Assembly (NCBI GenBank): GCA_007118445.1
Contig: SKRP01000222.1
Span: 1 to 30,827 of the forward strand
From: Natronohydrobacter sp.
Lineage (GTDB): Bacteria; Pseudomonadota; Alphaproteobacteria; Rhodobacterales; Rhodobacteraceae
Length of the DNA: 30,827 nucleotides
Direction of reading: 5' to 3'
Below are positions 1-8,364 of this stretch, piece after piece (position 1 is the first letter of the stretch; every line of letters starts with the position of its first letter). The translations under genes were made by a program, and so were the position numbers. The notes beneath the pieces were generated by a model, which searched no databases, was not told the origin of the DNA, and was given only the letters and a program-made list of their open reading frames with translations.

Positions 1-152
1 CCGCGCTCGCGCTCCAGATCGTTGCTGTCCATCATGCGCTCGGAAGTCGCCTGATTTTCGCGAAACGCGCCCGATTGTTTCAGAAGTTCGTCCACCAGCG
101 TCGTCTTGCCGTGGTCAACATGGGCGATAATCGCGATATTGCGAAGGGTCAT
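1..152 (-). CDS. typA: TypA/BipA ribosome-associated GTPase, N-terminal fragment
   Basis: This is the first 50 codons of a translational GTPase; the rest lies beyond the left edge. The translation begins MTLRNIAIIAHVDHGKTT and continues with an ERMMDSNDLERER segment. The G1 P-loop reads HVDHGKT, and the MDSNDLE region before switch I is typical of TypA/BipA rather than LepA or EF-G. The family binds the ribosome in the EF-G site and supports 50S assembly and growth under stress. The start is the ATG whose complement is at 150-152, directly before the conserved LRNIAIIAHVDHGKT. It lies 89 bp downstream of the YitT gene on the same strand. A TATACT hexamer (complement at 173-178) could be a -10, but no good -35 is visible. 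Identity is secure; regulation is a guess. Confidence 0.95.
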   Translation of the reverse strand, partial: MTLRNIAIIAHVDHGKTTLVDELLKQSGAFRENQATSERMMDSNDLERER

Positions 153-241
153 GAGTCTGGCCTTGTAGGGAAAGTATAGGGGTTTTCTGCGCTGCCGCAT
201 AGCGCATCGCAGGCGATCTGGCTACCCCCTAACTGCCGCGC

Positions 242-844
242 TCAGGTTCCGACGTAGCGATCCCGCCGATGGTTGATGCCGATGATCGCGTTCAGGATCG
301 CTGCCCCGAGGAGCGACCAGAGCACCAGATCGAGCGGCAGGATCAGGGCGGCACAGGCAAACAGCACCAGATCGAAGCCAAGCTGCACCCAGCCTGCGCG
401 CCAGCCAAGCCGTTCCTGCAGGTCATAGGCGACGATGCCGACACCGCCCAGACTGGCGCGGTGGCGGAAAATCGCCAGAAGCCCCGCCCCCGAGACCATG
501 CCGAACAGCACTGCCGCAACGGCAGGATGTTCCGGCGCGATGCTGACCAGATCGCCGACGACCATCGAAAACCCCGAGATCAGAGCGACCGAGAGAAAGG
601 TTTTCAGCGTGAATGCCGGGCCAAGGCGGACCCATGCCAGCGCATAAAAGGGCAGGTTGATCACGAAGAACACCACCCCGAAACTGTATCCTGTCAGGTA
701 GGAAATCAGCACCGCCGCGCCTGCAGTCTGGCCTGTCACCAGCCCGGCACCTGTCAGGATCAGCACACCGAAAGCGCACATCGCCGCGCCGAAGATCAGG
801 CCCTGTGCGTCCTCAAAGGGGGTGTGGCGGATCGGGTCTGCCAT
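242..844 (-). CDS. YitT family inner-membrane protein
   Basis: A 200-residue very hydrophobic protein with about five or six predicted membrane spans and almost no soluble domain. The pattern, an early AMCAFGVLILTGAGLVTGQ span, a YSFGVVFFVINLPFYAL span and the late SLGGVGIVAYDLQERLG loop, matches the YitT/DUF161 family. The transported substrate, if any, is not known for most members. The ATG (complement 842-844) follows the stop codon of the upstream SMR exporter gene by one base, so the two genes are probably translationally coupled. This suggests shared membrane or efflux physiology but does not prove it. No truncation or odd composition was seen. The family call is fairly sure; function is open. 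Confidence 0.8.
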   Translation of the reverse strand: MADPIRHTPFEDAQGLIFGAAMCAFGVLILTGAGLVTGQTAGAAVLISYLTGYSFGVVFFVINLPFYALAWVRLGPAFTLKTFLSVALISGFSMVVGDLVSIAPEHPAVAAVLFGMVSGAGLLAIFRHRASLGGVGIVAYDLQERLGWRAGWVQLGFDLVLFACAALILPLDLVLWSLLGAAILNAIIGINHRRDRYVGT

Positions 845-845
845 G

Positions 846-1175
846 TCAGTGCCCCACAGTCTTGCTGAACAGATTGATCACGACGATGCCCGCAATGATC
901 AGGCCGATGCCGATCAGGGCAGGCATGTCCAGCCGCTGCCCGAACAGCACCCAGCCAATGCCCGCGATCAGGCAGATGCCCAGACCTGCCCAGATCGCAT
1001 AGGCCACGCCGACAGGGATCACGCGCAGGACCAGTGCCAGAAGCCAGAAGGACAGGATATAGGCCGCGACCACGATGAGTGCCGGGCCAAGCCGTGTCAT
1101 GCCGTCGCTGGCCTTCAGCGCGGTCGTGCCGATGGTTTCAAACAGGATCGCGACACCAAGATAAAGCCAGTGCAT
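846..1175 (-). CDS. EmrE-type small multidrug resistance exporter
   Basis: A 109-residue protein of the four-helix SMR family, which pumps out cationic lipophilic compounds or small quaternary amines in exchange for protons as a dual-topology dimer. The essential membrane carboxylate is Glu13 in LYLGVAILFETIGTT, equivalent to Glu14 of EmrE. The third helix motif GVAYAIWAGLG and the FGQRLD loop are EmrE/QacE-like rather than Gdx/SugE-like. Length matches the family exactly (105-115). It begins 12 bp after the stop of the M48 peptidase gene and runs straight into the YitT gene, so the three look like one minus-strand transcript. Drug specificity cannot be read from the sequence; osmoprotectant or other amine export is equally possible. 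Confidence 0.9.
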   Translation of the reverse strand: MHWLYLGVAILFETIGTTALKASDGMTRLGPALIVVAAYILSFWLLALVLRVIPVGVAYAIWAGLGICLIAGIGWVLFGQRLDMPALIGIGLIIAGIVVINLFSKTVGH

Positions 1176-1187
1176 CTGCCGCGCTCC

Positions 1188-1904
1188 TTATACTGACAGA
1201 CCGGCGCGATGACGCGCAACGGCCCGCTCCACTTCGCGCAGGCGCTCGGCATTGGGCGGATGGGTGCCCAGAAACTGGTTGCCGGGATCCGGGATACGCC
1301 GGAAAAGCTGCGCCCCGCGCAGCGCGTCAAAACCCGCGCGTTCGGCGATCACGGCACCGATGCGGTCGGCTTCCAGCTCGAATGGCCTGGCATAACGCCG
1401 CGCCCCGACTGTGGCGGTTGCGGACATGATCTCGCGCGCTGTGGCCTGATCCGCCCCGATCAGCGCGGCGGCCAGACCGCCCAGCAGCGCGCCAGTCCGG
1501 GCCTCGCGCTGCATCCGCGGGATGTGGTCGGCGATATGATGCGCGGCTTCATGGCCAAAGATCAGCGCGATCTCGTCGCGGCTGCGCAGTTCGCTGATCA
1601 GGCTTTCGGTGAAGGCGATGACCGGGCGGCCATTTTCATCACGGGTATGGAAGGCATTGGGGGGCTGGTCCGGGCGATCATCCAGCAGCACGAGGAAATT
1701 GCAGTCCAGATGCGGGCTGCGCGCGCGGCAGACCTGCGTGGCGACCGGGCGCATCCGGGCCACGACCGCGTTGAAATCCGCGCGAGTGGCCTCTGTGCCC
1801 TGCGCGGCAGGGGGCGGCACCGGGGCAACAGGTGCCAGCGTGCAGGCTGCGGCGAAGAGCAGAACCAGCAGGGCAAGCACCGGGCGCAGCAGGGCAGGGA
1901 TCAT
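1188..1904 (-). CDS. M48-family metallopeptidase, probable lipoprotein
   Basis: A 238-residue zinc peptidase of the M48 (Oma1/BepA/LoiP-like) group. The zinc site is HEAAH at residues 118-122 with a third ligand in FELEAD at about 175-180, the usual HExxH...ExxxD arrangement. A hydrophobic N-terminus ending LLFAAAC gives a likely lipoprotein signal with Cys21 as the modified residue, so the enzyme should be membrane-anchored in the periplasm and act in envelope protein quality control. An in-frame TTG 45 bp upstream could lengthen the protein, but the ATG at 1904 puts the signal peptide at the very N-terminus and was preferred. The -3 position of the lipobox is Ala rather than Leu, a mild deviation. 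It is the first of three closely spaced minus-strand genes, and lies 95 bp after the hydrolase gene. Confidence 0.88.
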   Translation of the reverse strand: MIPALLRPVLALLVLLFAAACTLAPVAPVPPPAAQGTEATRADFNAVVARMRPVATQVCRARSPHLDCNFLVLLDDRPDQPPNAFHTRDENGRPVIAFTESLISELRSRDEIALIFGHEAAHHIADHIPRMQREARTGALLGGLAAALIGADQATAREIMSATATVGARRYARPFELEADRIGAVIAERAGFDALRGAQLFRRIPDPGNQFLGTHPPNAERLREVERAVARHRAGLSV

Positions 1905-1999
1905 CGCAATCAGGGCCTCTCGCAAGGGATATGCGGGCAGATAGCGCAACGCGCGGTGCGGGACAATTCAGACCCTGCGGAACTGGCCGGGCTCTGGGG

Positions 2000-2659
2000 T
2001 CAGCGCGTGCTTTCCGACAGGCGGCGGGTCACATAATCGGTGACTGTGCCCAGCATCGGCTGCATATGACGCTCTTCATCCTTGAAGAAATGGTCCGCAC
2101 CATCGATCTCGGCATGGGTGATGGTGATGCCGCGCTGTTCCTGCAATTTCGCCACCAGCGATTTGGTGTCGCGCGGCGGGGCGACACGATCTGCCGTGCC
2201 ATTGATGATCAGGCCAGAGGCCGGGCAGGGCGCGAGGAAGCTGAAATCATAAAGATTGGCGGGCGGCGCGACCGAGATGAACCCGGTGATATCGGGGCGG
2301 CGCATCAGCAGCTGCATCCCGATCCAGGCCCCGAAGCTGAACCCCGCGACCCAGCAATGGCGCGCATTCTGGGTCTGGGACTGGACATAGTCCAGCGCTG
2401 CGGCTGCATCCGATAATTCGCCGATACCCTGATCATATTCGCCCTGGCTGCGCCCGACACCGCGGAAATTGAACCGCAGCACCGTGAAGCCCATCTTGTG
2501 GAAGGCATAATGCAGATTATAGACGATCTTGTTGTTCATCGTGCCGCCGAATTGCGGATGCGGATGCAGGATGATGGCGATCGGCGCGTCGGGTTTCGGC
2601 TGCGGATGAAAGCGGCCTTCTAGGCGGCCTTCAGGGCCGGGGAAGATGATCTCGGGCAT
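2000..2659 (-). CDS. Alpha/beta hydrolase of the COG2945 type
   Basis: A 219-residue alpha/beta-hydrolase-fold protein. The nucleophile elbow is GFSFG with Ser108, the acid is likely the Asp of NGTADRVAPP, and the base is the His of GADHFF. The early motif HPHPQFGGTMNN at residues 32-43 and RFNFRGVGRSQG at 62-73 are hallmarks of a bacterial family of small predicted hydrolases whose substrates are unknown. No signal peptide is present, so it is cytoplasmic. The frame stays open for 60 more codons upstream, but those overlap the iscR promoter region; the ATG at 2659 (complement 2657-2659) begins the conserved MPEIIFPGPEGRLEG start and was chosen. It is transcribed divergently from iscR. Link to Fe-S assembly is only positional. 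Confidence 0.85.
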   Translation of the reverse strand: MPEIIFPGPEGRLEGRFHPQPKPDAPIAIILHPHPQFGGTMNNKIVYNLHYAFHKMGFTVLRFNFRGVGRSQGEYDQGIGELSDAAAALDYVQSQTQNARHCWVAGFSFGAWIGMQLLMRRPDITGFISVAPPANLYDFSFLAPCPASGLIINGTADRVAPPRDTKSLVAKLQEQRGITITHAEIDGADHFFKDEERHMQPMLGTVTDYVTRRLSESTR

Positions 2660-2744
2660 TCGGGGCCTTGTCTGCTTGAGGGGGGGCAGGCAGATCCGCG
2701 CCGCAACCGCGGCAAAAGACCTGCATCCGGGCAGTGTCGAATTC

Positions 2745-2773
2745 TTGACTCTTTGCTTCGGGCATTTTAGAAG
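2745..2773 (+). promoter_or_regulatory. Probable main promoter of the isc-suf operon
   Basis: A -35 hexamer TTGACT at 2745-2750 is followed by a 17 bp spacer and a -10-like TAGAAG at 2768-2773. The -10 lies inside the Irr-type palindrome at 2766-2782, so a bound regulator would block RNA polymerase. This places the transcription start near 2780 and gives iscR a leader of about 130 nt. The match to consensus is seen in the sequence; activity is inferred. Confidence 0.55.
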
Positions 2774-2782
2774 GGTTCTAAA
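2766..2782 (+). promoter_or_regulatory. Irr-type iron control box (perfect 7-3-7 palindrome)
   Basis: TTTAGAA-GGG-TTCTAAA is a perfect inverted repeat with a 3 bp centre. It matches the TTTAGAA-N3-TTCTAAA form of the Irr box (ICE motif) known from alphaproteobacteria, where Irr binds under iron limitation. Suf operons are known Irr targets in Rhodobacterales. Here it overlaps the -10 of the likely iscR promoter, a position that favours repression. Which regulator binds is inferred from the motif alone. Confidence 0.75.
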
Positions 2783-2913
2783 TTGCGGATATCCACTGCC
2801 GGTCGCCGACATCGTGCCGTCGGGGTTTAGGGCGGCCATGCGACCGCGTCAACCATTTTGCCAGTCTGCGCGCGGGTTTCGGGTGCGGATTGGTAGTAAG
2901 TTCGGGTCGGGTG

Positions 2914-3372
2914 ATGAAGCTTTCGACGAAAGGCCGCTATGCGATGATCGCGCTTGTGGATCTGGCCCATGCGCCGCAGGGTGCATTGGTGTCGCTGAAT
3001 GAGATCGCATCGCGCCAGCATGTGTCGCTGGCCTATCTCGAACAGCTTTTCGTGAAGCTGCGCCGGGGCGGGCTGGTCGAATCGGTGCGCGGTCCCGGCG
3101 GCGGGTACCGGCTGGCCCGCCCGGCCGAGATGATCCGGATTTCCGAAGTGCTGGAAGCGGTGGAGGAAACCGTCAGCGCCATGCATACCGGGGCCGGGGC
3201 CAGCGGGGCGGTGTCCGGTTCGCGGGCGCAATCGATGACCAACCGGCTGTGGGAAGGATTGTCGGCGCATGTCTATGTCTTTCTGCATCAGACGCGCCTG
3301 TCGGATGTGGCGGAAAATGCGCTGACGCCCTGTCCGGCTGTGCCGAACCTGTTTCAGGTTGTCGATGACTGA
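2914..3372 (+). CDS. iscR: Rrf2-family Fe-S regulator IscR, single-cysteine type
   Basis: A 152-residue winged-helix regulator at the head of the suf operon. The N-terminus MKLSTKGRYAMIALVDLA and the wing/recognition segment VSLAYLEQLFVKLRRGGLVESVRGPGGGY are classic IscR/Rrf2. The expected three-cysteine cluster site (Cys92, Cys98, Cys104 in E. coli IscR) is absent: that loop reads HTGAGASGAVSGSRAQ with no cysteine, and the only Cys in the protein is Cys140 near the C-terminus. The same single-cysteine design has been reported for Rhodobacter sphaeroides IscR, which still binds a cluster and represses Fe-S genes. The start is the ATG at 2914; GTG at 2911 and TTG at 2890 are in frame but precede the conserved start. 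It likely autoregulates this operon. Confidence 0.93.
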   Translation: MKLSTKGRYAMIALVDLAHAPQGALVSLNEIASRQHVSLAYLEQLFVKLRRGGLVESVRGPGGGYRLARPAEMIRISEVLEAVEETVSAMHTGAGASGAVSGSRAQSMTNRLWEGLSAHVYVFLHQTRLSDVAENALTPCPAVPNLFQVVDD

Positions 3373-3395
3373 GCGCCTGGCTGCACGGGCAGATT

Positions 3396-3419
3396 GAGTA
3401 TTTTTGGCAAGATGAAAGC
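3396..3419 (+). repeat. Intergenic repeat motif, copy 1 (upstream of iscS)
   Basis: A 24 bp sequence starting GAGTATTTTTGG and ending CAAGATGAAAGC. It recurs with 22 of 24 bases identical at 14758-14781 on the minus strand, in both cases shortly upstream of a start codon and on the same strand as the gene. I recall similar sequence in the gaps of many Rhodobacteraceae genomes, but cannot search for it here. Role unknown. Confidence 0.6.
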
Positions 3420-3426
3420 AGGGCGG

Positions 3427-4473
3427 ATGCGGGAGCGCGGCTATCTGGATTACAATGCAACAACCCCGTTGCGGCCAGAGGCGCGGGTGGCGATGAGTGC
3501 GGCGATGGATGTCTTCGGCAACCCGTCTTCGGTCCATGCCGAAGGTCGCGCCGCGCGCGGGTTGATCGAACGCGCGCGGGCGCAGGTCGCGGCCGCATTG
3601 GGGGCAGAGGGAGCCGAGATCGTCTTTACCTCGGGTGCGACCGAGGCTGCGGCGCTGGCGCTGGCCGGGCGCGGTCTGGCCGGATCCCCGATCGAGCATG
3701 ACGCAGTGCGGGCCTGGAGTGATGCGCGCCTGGCCGTGGGTCAGGACGGGCAGGTCTTGATCCCCGACCCGTCCCGCGCGACGCTGCAGCTGGCCAATTC
3801 CGAAACCGGTATCATCCAGGCGTTGCCCGAGGGGCTGGCGGTCAGTGATCTGACGCAAGGCTTCGGCAAGCTGCCCTTCGCTTTCAACTGGCTGGGGCTC
3901 GAGATGGGGTTTGTCTCGGCCCACAAGCTGGGCGGGCCGAAGGGCGTGGGCGCGCTGGTGATGCGGCGCGGCACGGATATCGCGGCGCAGCTGCGCGGCG
4001 GTGGTCAGGAAATGGGGCGGCGCGCGGGCACGGAAAACCTGATCGGGATCGCGGGTTTCGGCGCTGCCGCAGAGGCCGCTGCGAAAGATCTTGCCGATGG
4101 CGTCTGGAATTCTGTATTTGAAATTAGAAATATTCTAGAACAGGCACTGGACGGAGCCGCAAGCAAGACTATTTTTGTCGGAAAAGGTGAGAAGCGCTTG
4201 CCCAACACGCTCTGTCTTGCGACACCCGGCTGGAAGGCCGAGACACAGGTGATGCAGATGGATCTTGCAGGCTTTGCCATTTCGGCGGGCTCGGCATGTT
4301 CATCGGGCAAGTTGCGGGCCTCTGGCGTATTGGAGGCGATGGGATACGGGCGGCAGGTGGCCTCAAGTGCGATCCGGGTATCGCTGGGGCCGCAGACGCG
4401 GGAAGTGGATGTGCTGCGCTTCGCGGAGGCGTGGTTGAAGGAATACCGCCGGTTCGAGAGCCGCGCGGCATGA
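3427..4473 (+). CDS. iscS: Cysteine desulfurase, IscS/NifS group, short form
   Basis: A 348-residue PLP enzyme that takes sulfur from cysteine as a persulfide for Fe-S cluster assembly. Visible features are the YLDYNATTPLRPEA start, NSETGI, the PLP lysine in SAHKLGGPKGVG, RAGTEN, and the catalytic cysteine in SAGSACSSG. It is about 50 residues shorter than E. coli IscS, with shortened loops and no C-terminal tail. Start choice: TTG 3394 and ATG 3412 are in frame, but both lie in or before a repeat motif that elsewhere is untranslated, so ATG 3427 is preferred. The 3' end overlaps an ATG of the sufB frame. A short AT-rich patch around 4105-4190 differs from the GC-rich rest and contains an Irr-like palindrome. 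The symbol follows usage for Rhodobacter operons. Confidence 0.9.
   Translation: MRERGYLDYNATTPLRPEARVAMSAAMDVFGNPSSVHAEGRAARGLIERARAQVAAALGAEGAEIVFTSGATEAAALALAGRGLAGSPIEHDAVRAWSDARLAVGQDGQVLIPDPSRATLQLANSETGIIQALPEGLAVSDLTQGFGKLPFAFNWLGLEMGFVSAHKLGGPKGVGALVMRRGTDIAAQLRGGGQEMGRRAGTENLIGIAGFGAAAEAAAKDLADGVWNSVFEIRNILEQALDGAASKTIFVGKGEKRLPNTLCLATPGWKAETQVMQMDLAGFAISAGSACSSGKLRASGVLEAMGYGRQVASSAIRVSLGPQTREVDVLRFAEAWLKEYRRFESRAA
4123..4139 (+). promoter_or_regulatory. Second Irr-like palindrome, inside iscS
   Basis: ATTAGAA-ATA-TTCTAGA matches the Irr box TTTAGAA-N3-TTCTAAA at 12 of 14 defined bases, with a perfect TTAGAA core on one side. It lies in an AT-rich patch of the iscS coding region about 350 bp upstream of sufB. 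On the minus strand it contains a TAGAAT hexamer that could be the -10 of an antisense promoter. Rhodobacter sphaeroides is reported to have internal and antisense promoters in this operon bound by Irr, IscR and OxyR, which makes a real site plausible. Confidence 0.4.
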
Positions 4474-4487
4474 CAGAGGGGAAAGTT

Positions 4488-5999
4488 ATGGCAGCTTTGG
4501 ACACGACGCAGATGCGTGAGGGCGTGGATCGCGAAACGGTCGAAACCGTGCGGTCCATGGCGGGCAGCTACAAACATGGCTGGGAAACCGAGATCGAGAT
4601 GGAGTTCGCCCCGAAAGGGCTGAATGAGGATATTGTCCGGCTGATCTCGGAGAAGAATGGCGAACCGGAATGGCTGCTGGAATGGCGGCTTGATGCCTAT
4701 CGGCGCTGGCTGACCATGGAAAGCCCCGACTGGGCGATGCTGGACATCCCGATGATCGACTATCAGGAGCAGTATTACTACGCCAAGCCCAAGTCGATGG
4801 TGGACAAGCCCAAATCGCTGGATGAGGTGGACCCGAAACTGCTGGAAACCTATGCCAAGCTGGGGATTCCGCTGAAGGAACAGGCCATTCTGGCCGGTGT
4901 CGAAGGCGCGGGCGAAGAGCGCAAGGTCGCGGTGGATGCCGTGTTCGATTCGGTTTCGGTCGGCACGACATTCAAGAAAGAGCTGGAAGCGGCAGGTGTG
5001 ATCTTCTGCTCGATTTCCGAAGCTGTGCAAGACCACCCTGAGCTGGTGAAGAAATATCTCGGCTCGGTCGTGCCGCAGAATGACAACTATTTCGCAGCGC
5101 TGAATTCGGCGGTGTTTTCGGATGGCAGCTTCGTCTACATCCCCGCAGGCGTGAAATGCCCGATGGAGCTGTCGACCTATTTCCGTATCAACGCGGAAAA
5201 TACCGGCCAGTTCGAGCGCACGCTGATCGTCGCCGAAAAAGGCAGCCATGTCAGCTATCTGGAAGGCTGCACTGCGCCCAAGCGCGACACCAACCAGCTA
5301 CACGCGGCGGTGGTGGAAATCGTCGTGCTGGAAGATGCCGAGGTGAAATATTCGACCGTGCAGAACTGGTTTCCGGGCGATGAGGACGGCAAGGGCGGAA
5401 TTTATAATTTTGTGACCAAGCGCGCCGACTGCCGCGAAGCGCGGGCCAAGGTGATGTGGACACAGGTCGAAACCGGGTCCGCGATCACTTGGAAATACCC
5501 GTCCTGCATTCTGCGCGGCGATGACAGCCAGGGCGAATTCTACTCGATCGCGATTGCCAATAACTGGCAGCAGGCCGATACCGGCACGAAGATGGTGCAT
5601 CTGGGCAAGAACACGCGCTCGCGGATCGTGTCCAAGGGGATCAGCGCGGGCCACGCGCAGAACACCTATCGCGGGCTTGTGTCGATGCACCCGAAAGCGC
5701 GCGACTCGCGCAATTACACGCAATGCGACAGCCTGCTGATCGGCGATAAATGTGGTGCGCATACCGTGCCTTATATCGAGGTGCGCAATGCGTCATCCCG
5801 CGTCGAGCATGAGGCGACCACGTCCAAGGTTGATGATGACCAGCTGTTCTATTGCCGGAGCCGCGGCATGGATGAGGAAGAGGCAGTTGCGCTTGTGGTG
5901 AACGGGTTCTGCAAGGAAGTGCTGCAGGAATTGCCGATGGAGTTTGCCATGGAAGCGCAGGCGCTGGTCGCGATCTCGCTTGAGGGGTCTGTGGGGTAA
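4488..5999 (+). CDS. sufB: Fe-S cluster scaffold protein SufB
   Basis: A 503-residue SufB, the core of the SufBC2D scaffold on which clusters are built from persulfide sulfur. The length is normal for the family. Recognisable segments are EWLLEWRLDAYRRW, IPAGVKCPMELSTYFRIN, ISAGHAQNTYRGLV and the C-terminal HEATTSKVDDDQLFYCRSRG, whose cysteine corresponds to the cluster/sulfur-accepting Cys of E. coli SufB (Cys405). An earlier ATG at 4470 overlaps the iscS stop as ATGA, but the ATG at 4488 has a strong AGAGGGGA ribosome site seven bases upstream and was chosen. Its stop overlaps the start of the next gene by one base (TAATG). It partners with SufC and SufD downstream. Confidence 0.97.
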   Translation: MAALDTTQMREGVDRETVETVRSMAGSYKHGWETEIEMEFAPKGLNEDIVRLISEKNGEPEWLLEWRLDAYRRWLTMESPDWAMLDIPMIDYQEQYYYAKPKSMVDKPKSLDEVDPKLLETYAKLGIPLKEQAILAGVEGAGEERKVAVDAVFDSVSVGTTFKKELEAAGVIFCSISEAVQDHPELVKKYLGSVVPQNDNYFAALNSAVFSDGSFVYIPAGVKCPMELSTYFRINAENTGQFERTLIVAEKGSHVSYLEGCTAPKRDTNQLHAAVVEIVVLEDAEVKYSTVQNWFPGDEDGKGGIYNFVTKRADCREARAKVMWTQVETGSAITWKYPSCILRGDDSQGEFYSIAIANNWQQADTGTKMVHLGKNTRSRIVSKGISAGHAQNTYRGLVSMHPKARDSRNYTQCDSLLIGDKCGAHTVPYIEVRNASSRVEHEATTSKVDDDQLFYCRSRGMDEEEAVALVVNGFCKEVLQELPMEFAMEAQALVAISLEGSVG

Positions 6000-6193
6000 T
6001 GAGCTTCCCGCGCGCGCTGAAACGCACGTCACGGGCGGCCCTGATCTTTGCAGCGATCTTTTTCGTGATCGGGATCGGGTTCACGCTTCTATCCGGTGAC
6101 CCGATCGACTGGCAACAGGCAACGCAAACCACGCTGATCGCAACCGGGATTTACTGGCCGCTTCTGGCGCTGTTCCGGCTGCGCAAGGCATGA
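5999..6193 (+). CDS. Small two-span membrane protein in the suf operon
   Basis: A 64-residue protein with a basic N-terminus (MSFPRALKRTSR), a hydrophobic segment at about 13-32 and a second at about 47-60, ending in RLRKA. The arrangement predicts two membrane spans with both ends in the cytoplasm. Its start overlaps the sufB stop (TAATG), so it is coupled to sufB translation, and sufC follows 45 bp later with its own AAAGAGGAAAAA ribosome site. It is not one of the biochemically defined Suf proteins. I know no function for it. The tight coupling and coding-like composition make it a real gene. Confidence 0.75.
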   Translation: MSFPRALKRTSRAALIFAAIFFVIGIGFTLLSGDPIDWQQATQTTLIATGIYWPLLALFRLRKA

Positions 6194-6238
6194 GCCTATC
6201 CGCGCAGATCGCTGCGCAACAAAGACAAAGAGGAAAAA

Positions 6239-6996
<758 letters not shown>

Positions 6997-7000
<4 letters not shown>

Positions 7001-8295
7001 TGCCACGAGCCAAACTGATGCAGCAGAAGCGCGACGCAGCCGCCGAGTTGCTGAGCGCGCGTCCTCTGCCCGAGGGCGGGGTCTGGGCGCGTGCCGCGCG
7101 CAAGGCGGCGGTTGAACGTCTACAGGCGATGGGACTGCCCAGCAAGCGCGATGAATACTGGCGCTATACCGATCCGCGCCGCCTGACCGCAGCCGATGTC
7201 GAAAATGCAGATCAGGTGGATACCAGCGACGAGGTGCCGATTTTCGAGGCCTTTGACCGTGTGAAGCTGGTCTTTGTCGATGGCGTCTTTGATGCGCAGG
7301 CCTCTGACGCGCCGGAATTGGCGGGTGTCGAAATCTGCACATTGGCTGAGGCCGCGCGCGCTGACCTGCACTGGGCGCGCGACGCTTTTGGCGTGCTCGA
7401 GGCCCGCGGTCAGGACCCTGTGCCACGCCCGCTGGCCAGCCTGAACACAGCCTATGCGACCGAAGGGTTGCTGATCCGGGTGACAGGCAAGGCAGAGAAG
7501 CCGATTTCGCTGATCTACCGGCGCAGCGCTGCCAATGCCGATGCGATGACCCATCATGTCATCCGGCTGGAGCCCGGTGCCGAGCTGACCCTGCTCGAGG
7601 ACGGCCCGGTTGCCGCGCGCTACAATCAGGTGACCGAGATCGATCTCGCAGAGACTGCTGTGCTCAACCATGTGCGCGCGCAGGGTCGCGATCACGCGCG
7701 GGCCGGGGCAACGCATCTCTTTGCCCGTCTGGGCGCGCAGGCGCAGTTCAAATCCTTTACGCTGTCGGCCAATGGCGCATTGACGCGCAATGAAGGGGTG
7801 ATCTGGCTCGATGGTGCCGAAGGCTCGGCCCATATCGCTGGCGCGACTGTGGGCGACGGGGCGTTTCATCATGATGACACGGTTTTCATCAACCATGCTG
7901 CGCCGCGTTGCGAAAGCCGTCAGGTGTTCAAGAAAGTGCTGCGCCATGGTGCCGTGGGCGTGTTTCAGGGCAAGATTCTGGTCGATCAGGTGGCCCAGCT
8001 CACTGATGGCTATCAGATCAGCCAGTCGCTGCTGCTTGATGAGGATGCGCAGTTTCTCGCCAAGCCGGAGCTGGAAATCTACGCCGATGACGTGAAATGC
8101 AGCCATGGTTCGACCTCGGGCGAGATCGACCAGAACCAGCTGTTCTATCTGCGCGCCCGCGGGGTGTCCGAATCCGACGCCAAGATGCTGCTGGTGCTGG
8201 CCTTTCTGGCCGAAGCACTGGAGGAAATCGCCGATCCGGATCTGGCCGAAGACCTGCGCAGCAGGCTGGAGGCATGGCTGAAGCGCCGGGCCTGA
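6997..8295 (+). CDS. sufD: Fe-S assembly complex subunit SufD
   Basis: A 432-residue SufD, the partner of SufB in the SufBC2D scaffold. The N-terminal helical part includes GLPSKRDEYWRYTDPRRL, and the beta-helical core ends in the family motif KCSHGSTSGEIDQNQLFYLRARG. SufD binds SufB and one SufC copy and contributes to iron entry and cluster formation. Two consecutive ATG codons (6997 and 7000) are possible starts; the first overlaps the sufC stop and was chosen. The downstream 120 bp contain hairpins that separate this gene from the membrane-protein and sufS part of the operon. No missing segment was noted. Confidence 0.96.
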
Positions 8296-8327
8296 GCGTG
8301 CCGGAGAGGCTGCGCCACAGGCCGGAG

Positions 8328-8364
8328 ACAGGACAGGGCCGCGTGCTTTGTCCTGTATTTTTTT
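8328..8364 (+). terminator. Terminator-like hairpin after sufD, inside the suf operon
   Basis: ACAGGACA (8328-8335) pairs with TGTCCTGT (8349-8356), leaving a 13 nt loop, and is followed by A and seven T residues (8358-8364). This has the form of an intrinsic terminator, 32 bp after the sufD stop. Since sufS lies further downstream on the same strand, it probably acts as a partial terminator that lowers sufS expression relative to sufBCD. Confidence 0.6.

Noticed and set aside
2827..3924. A long minus-strand frame antisense to iscR and iscS
   Set aside because: The plus-strand genes are unmistakable and the antisense translation has no domain features.
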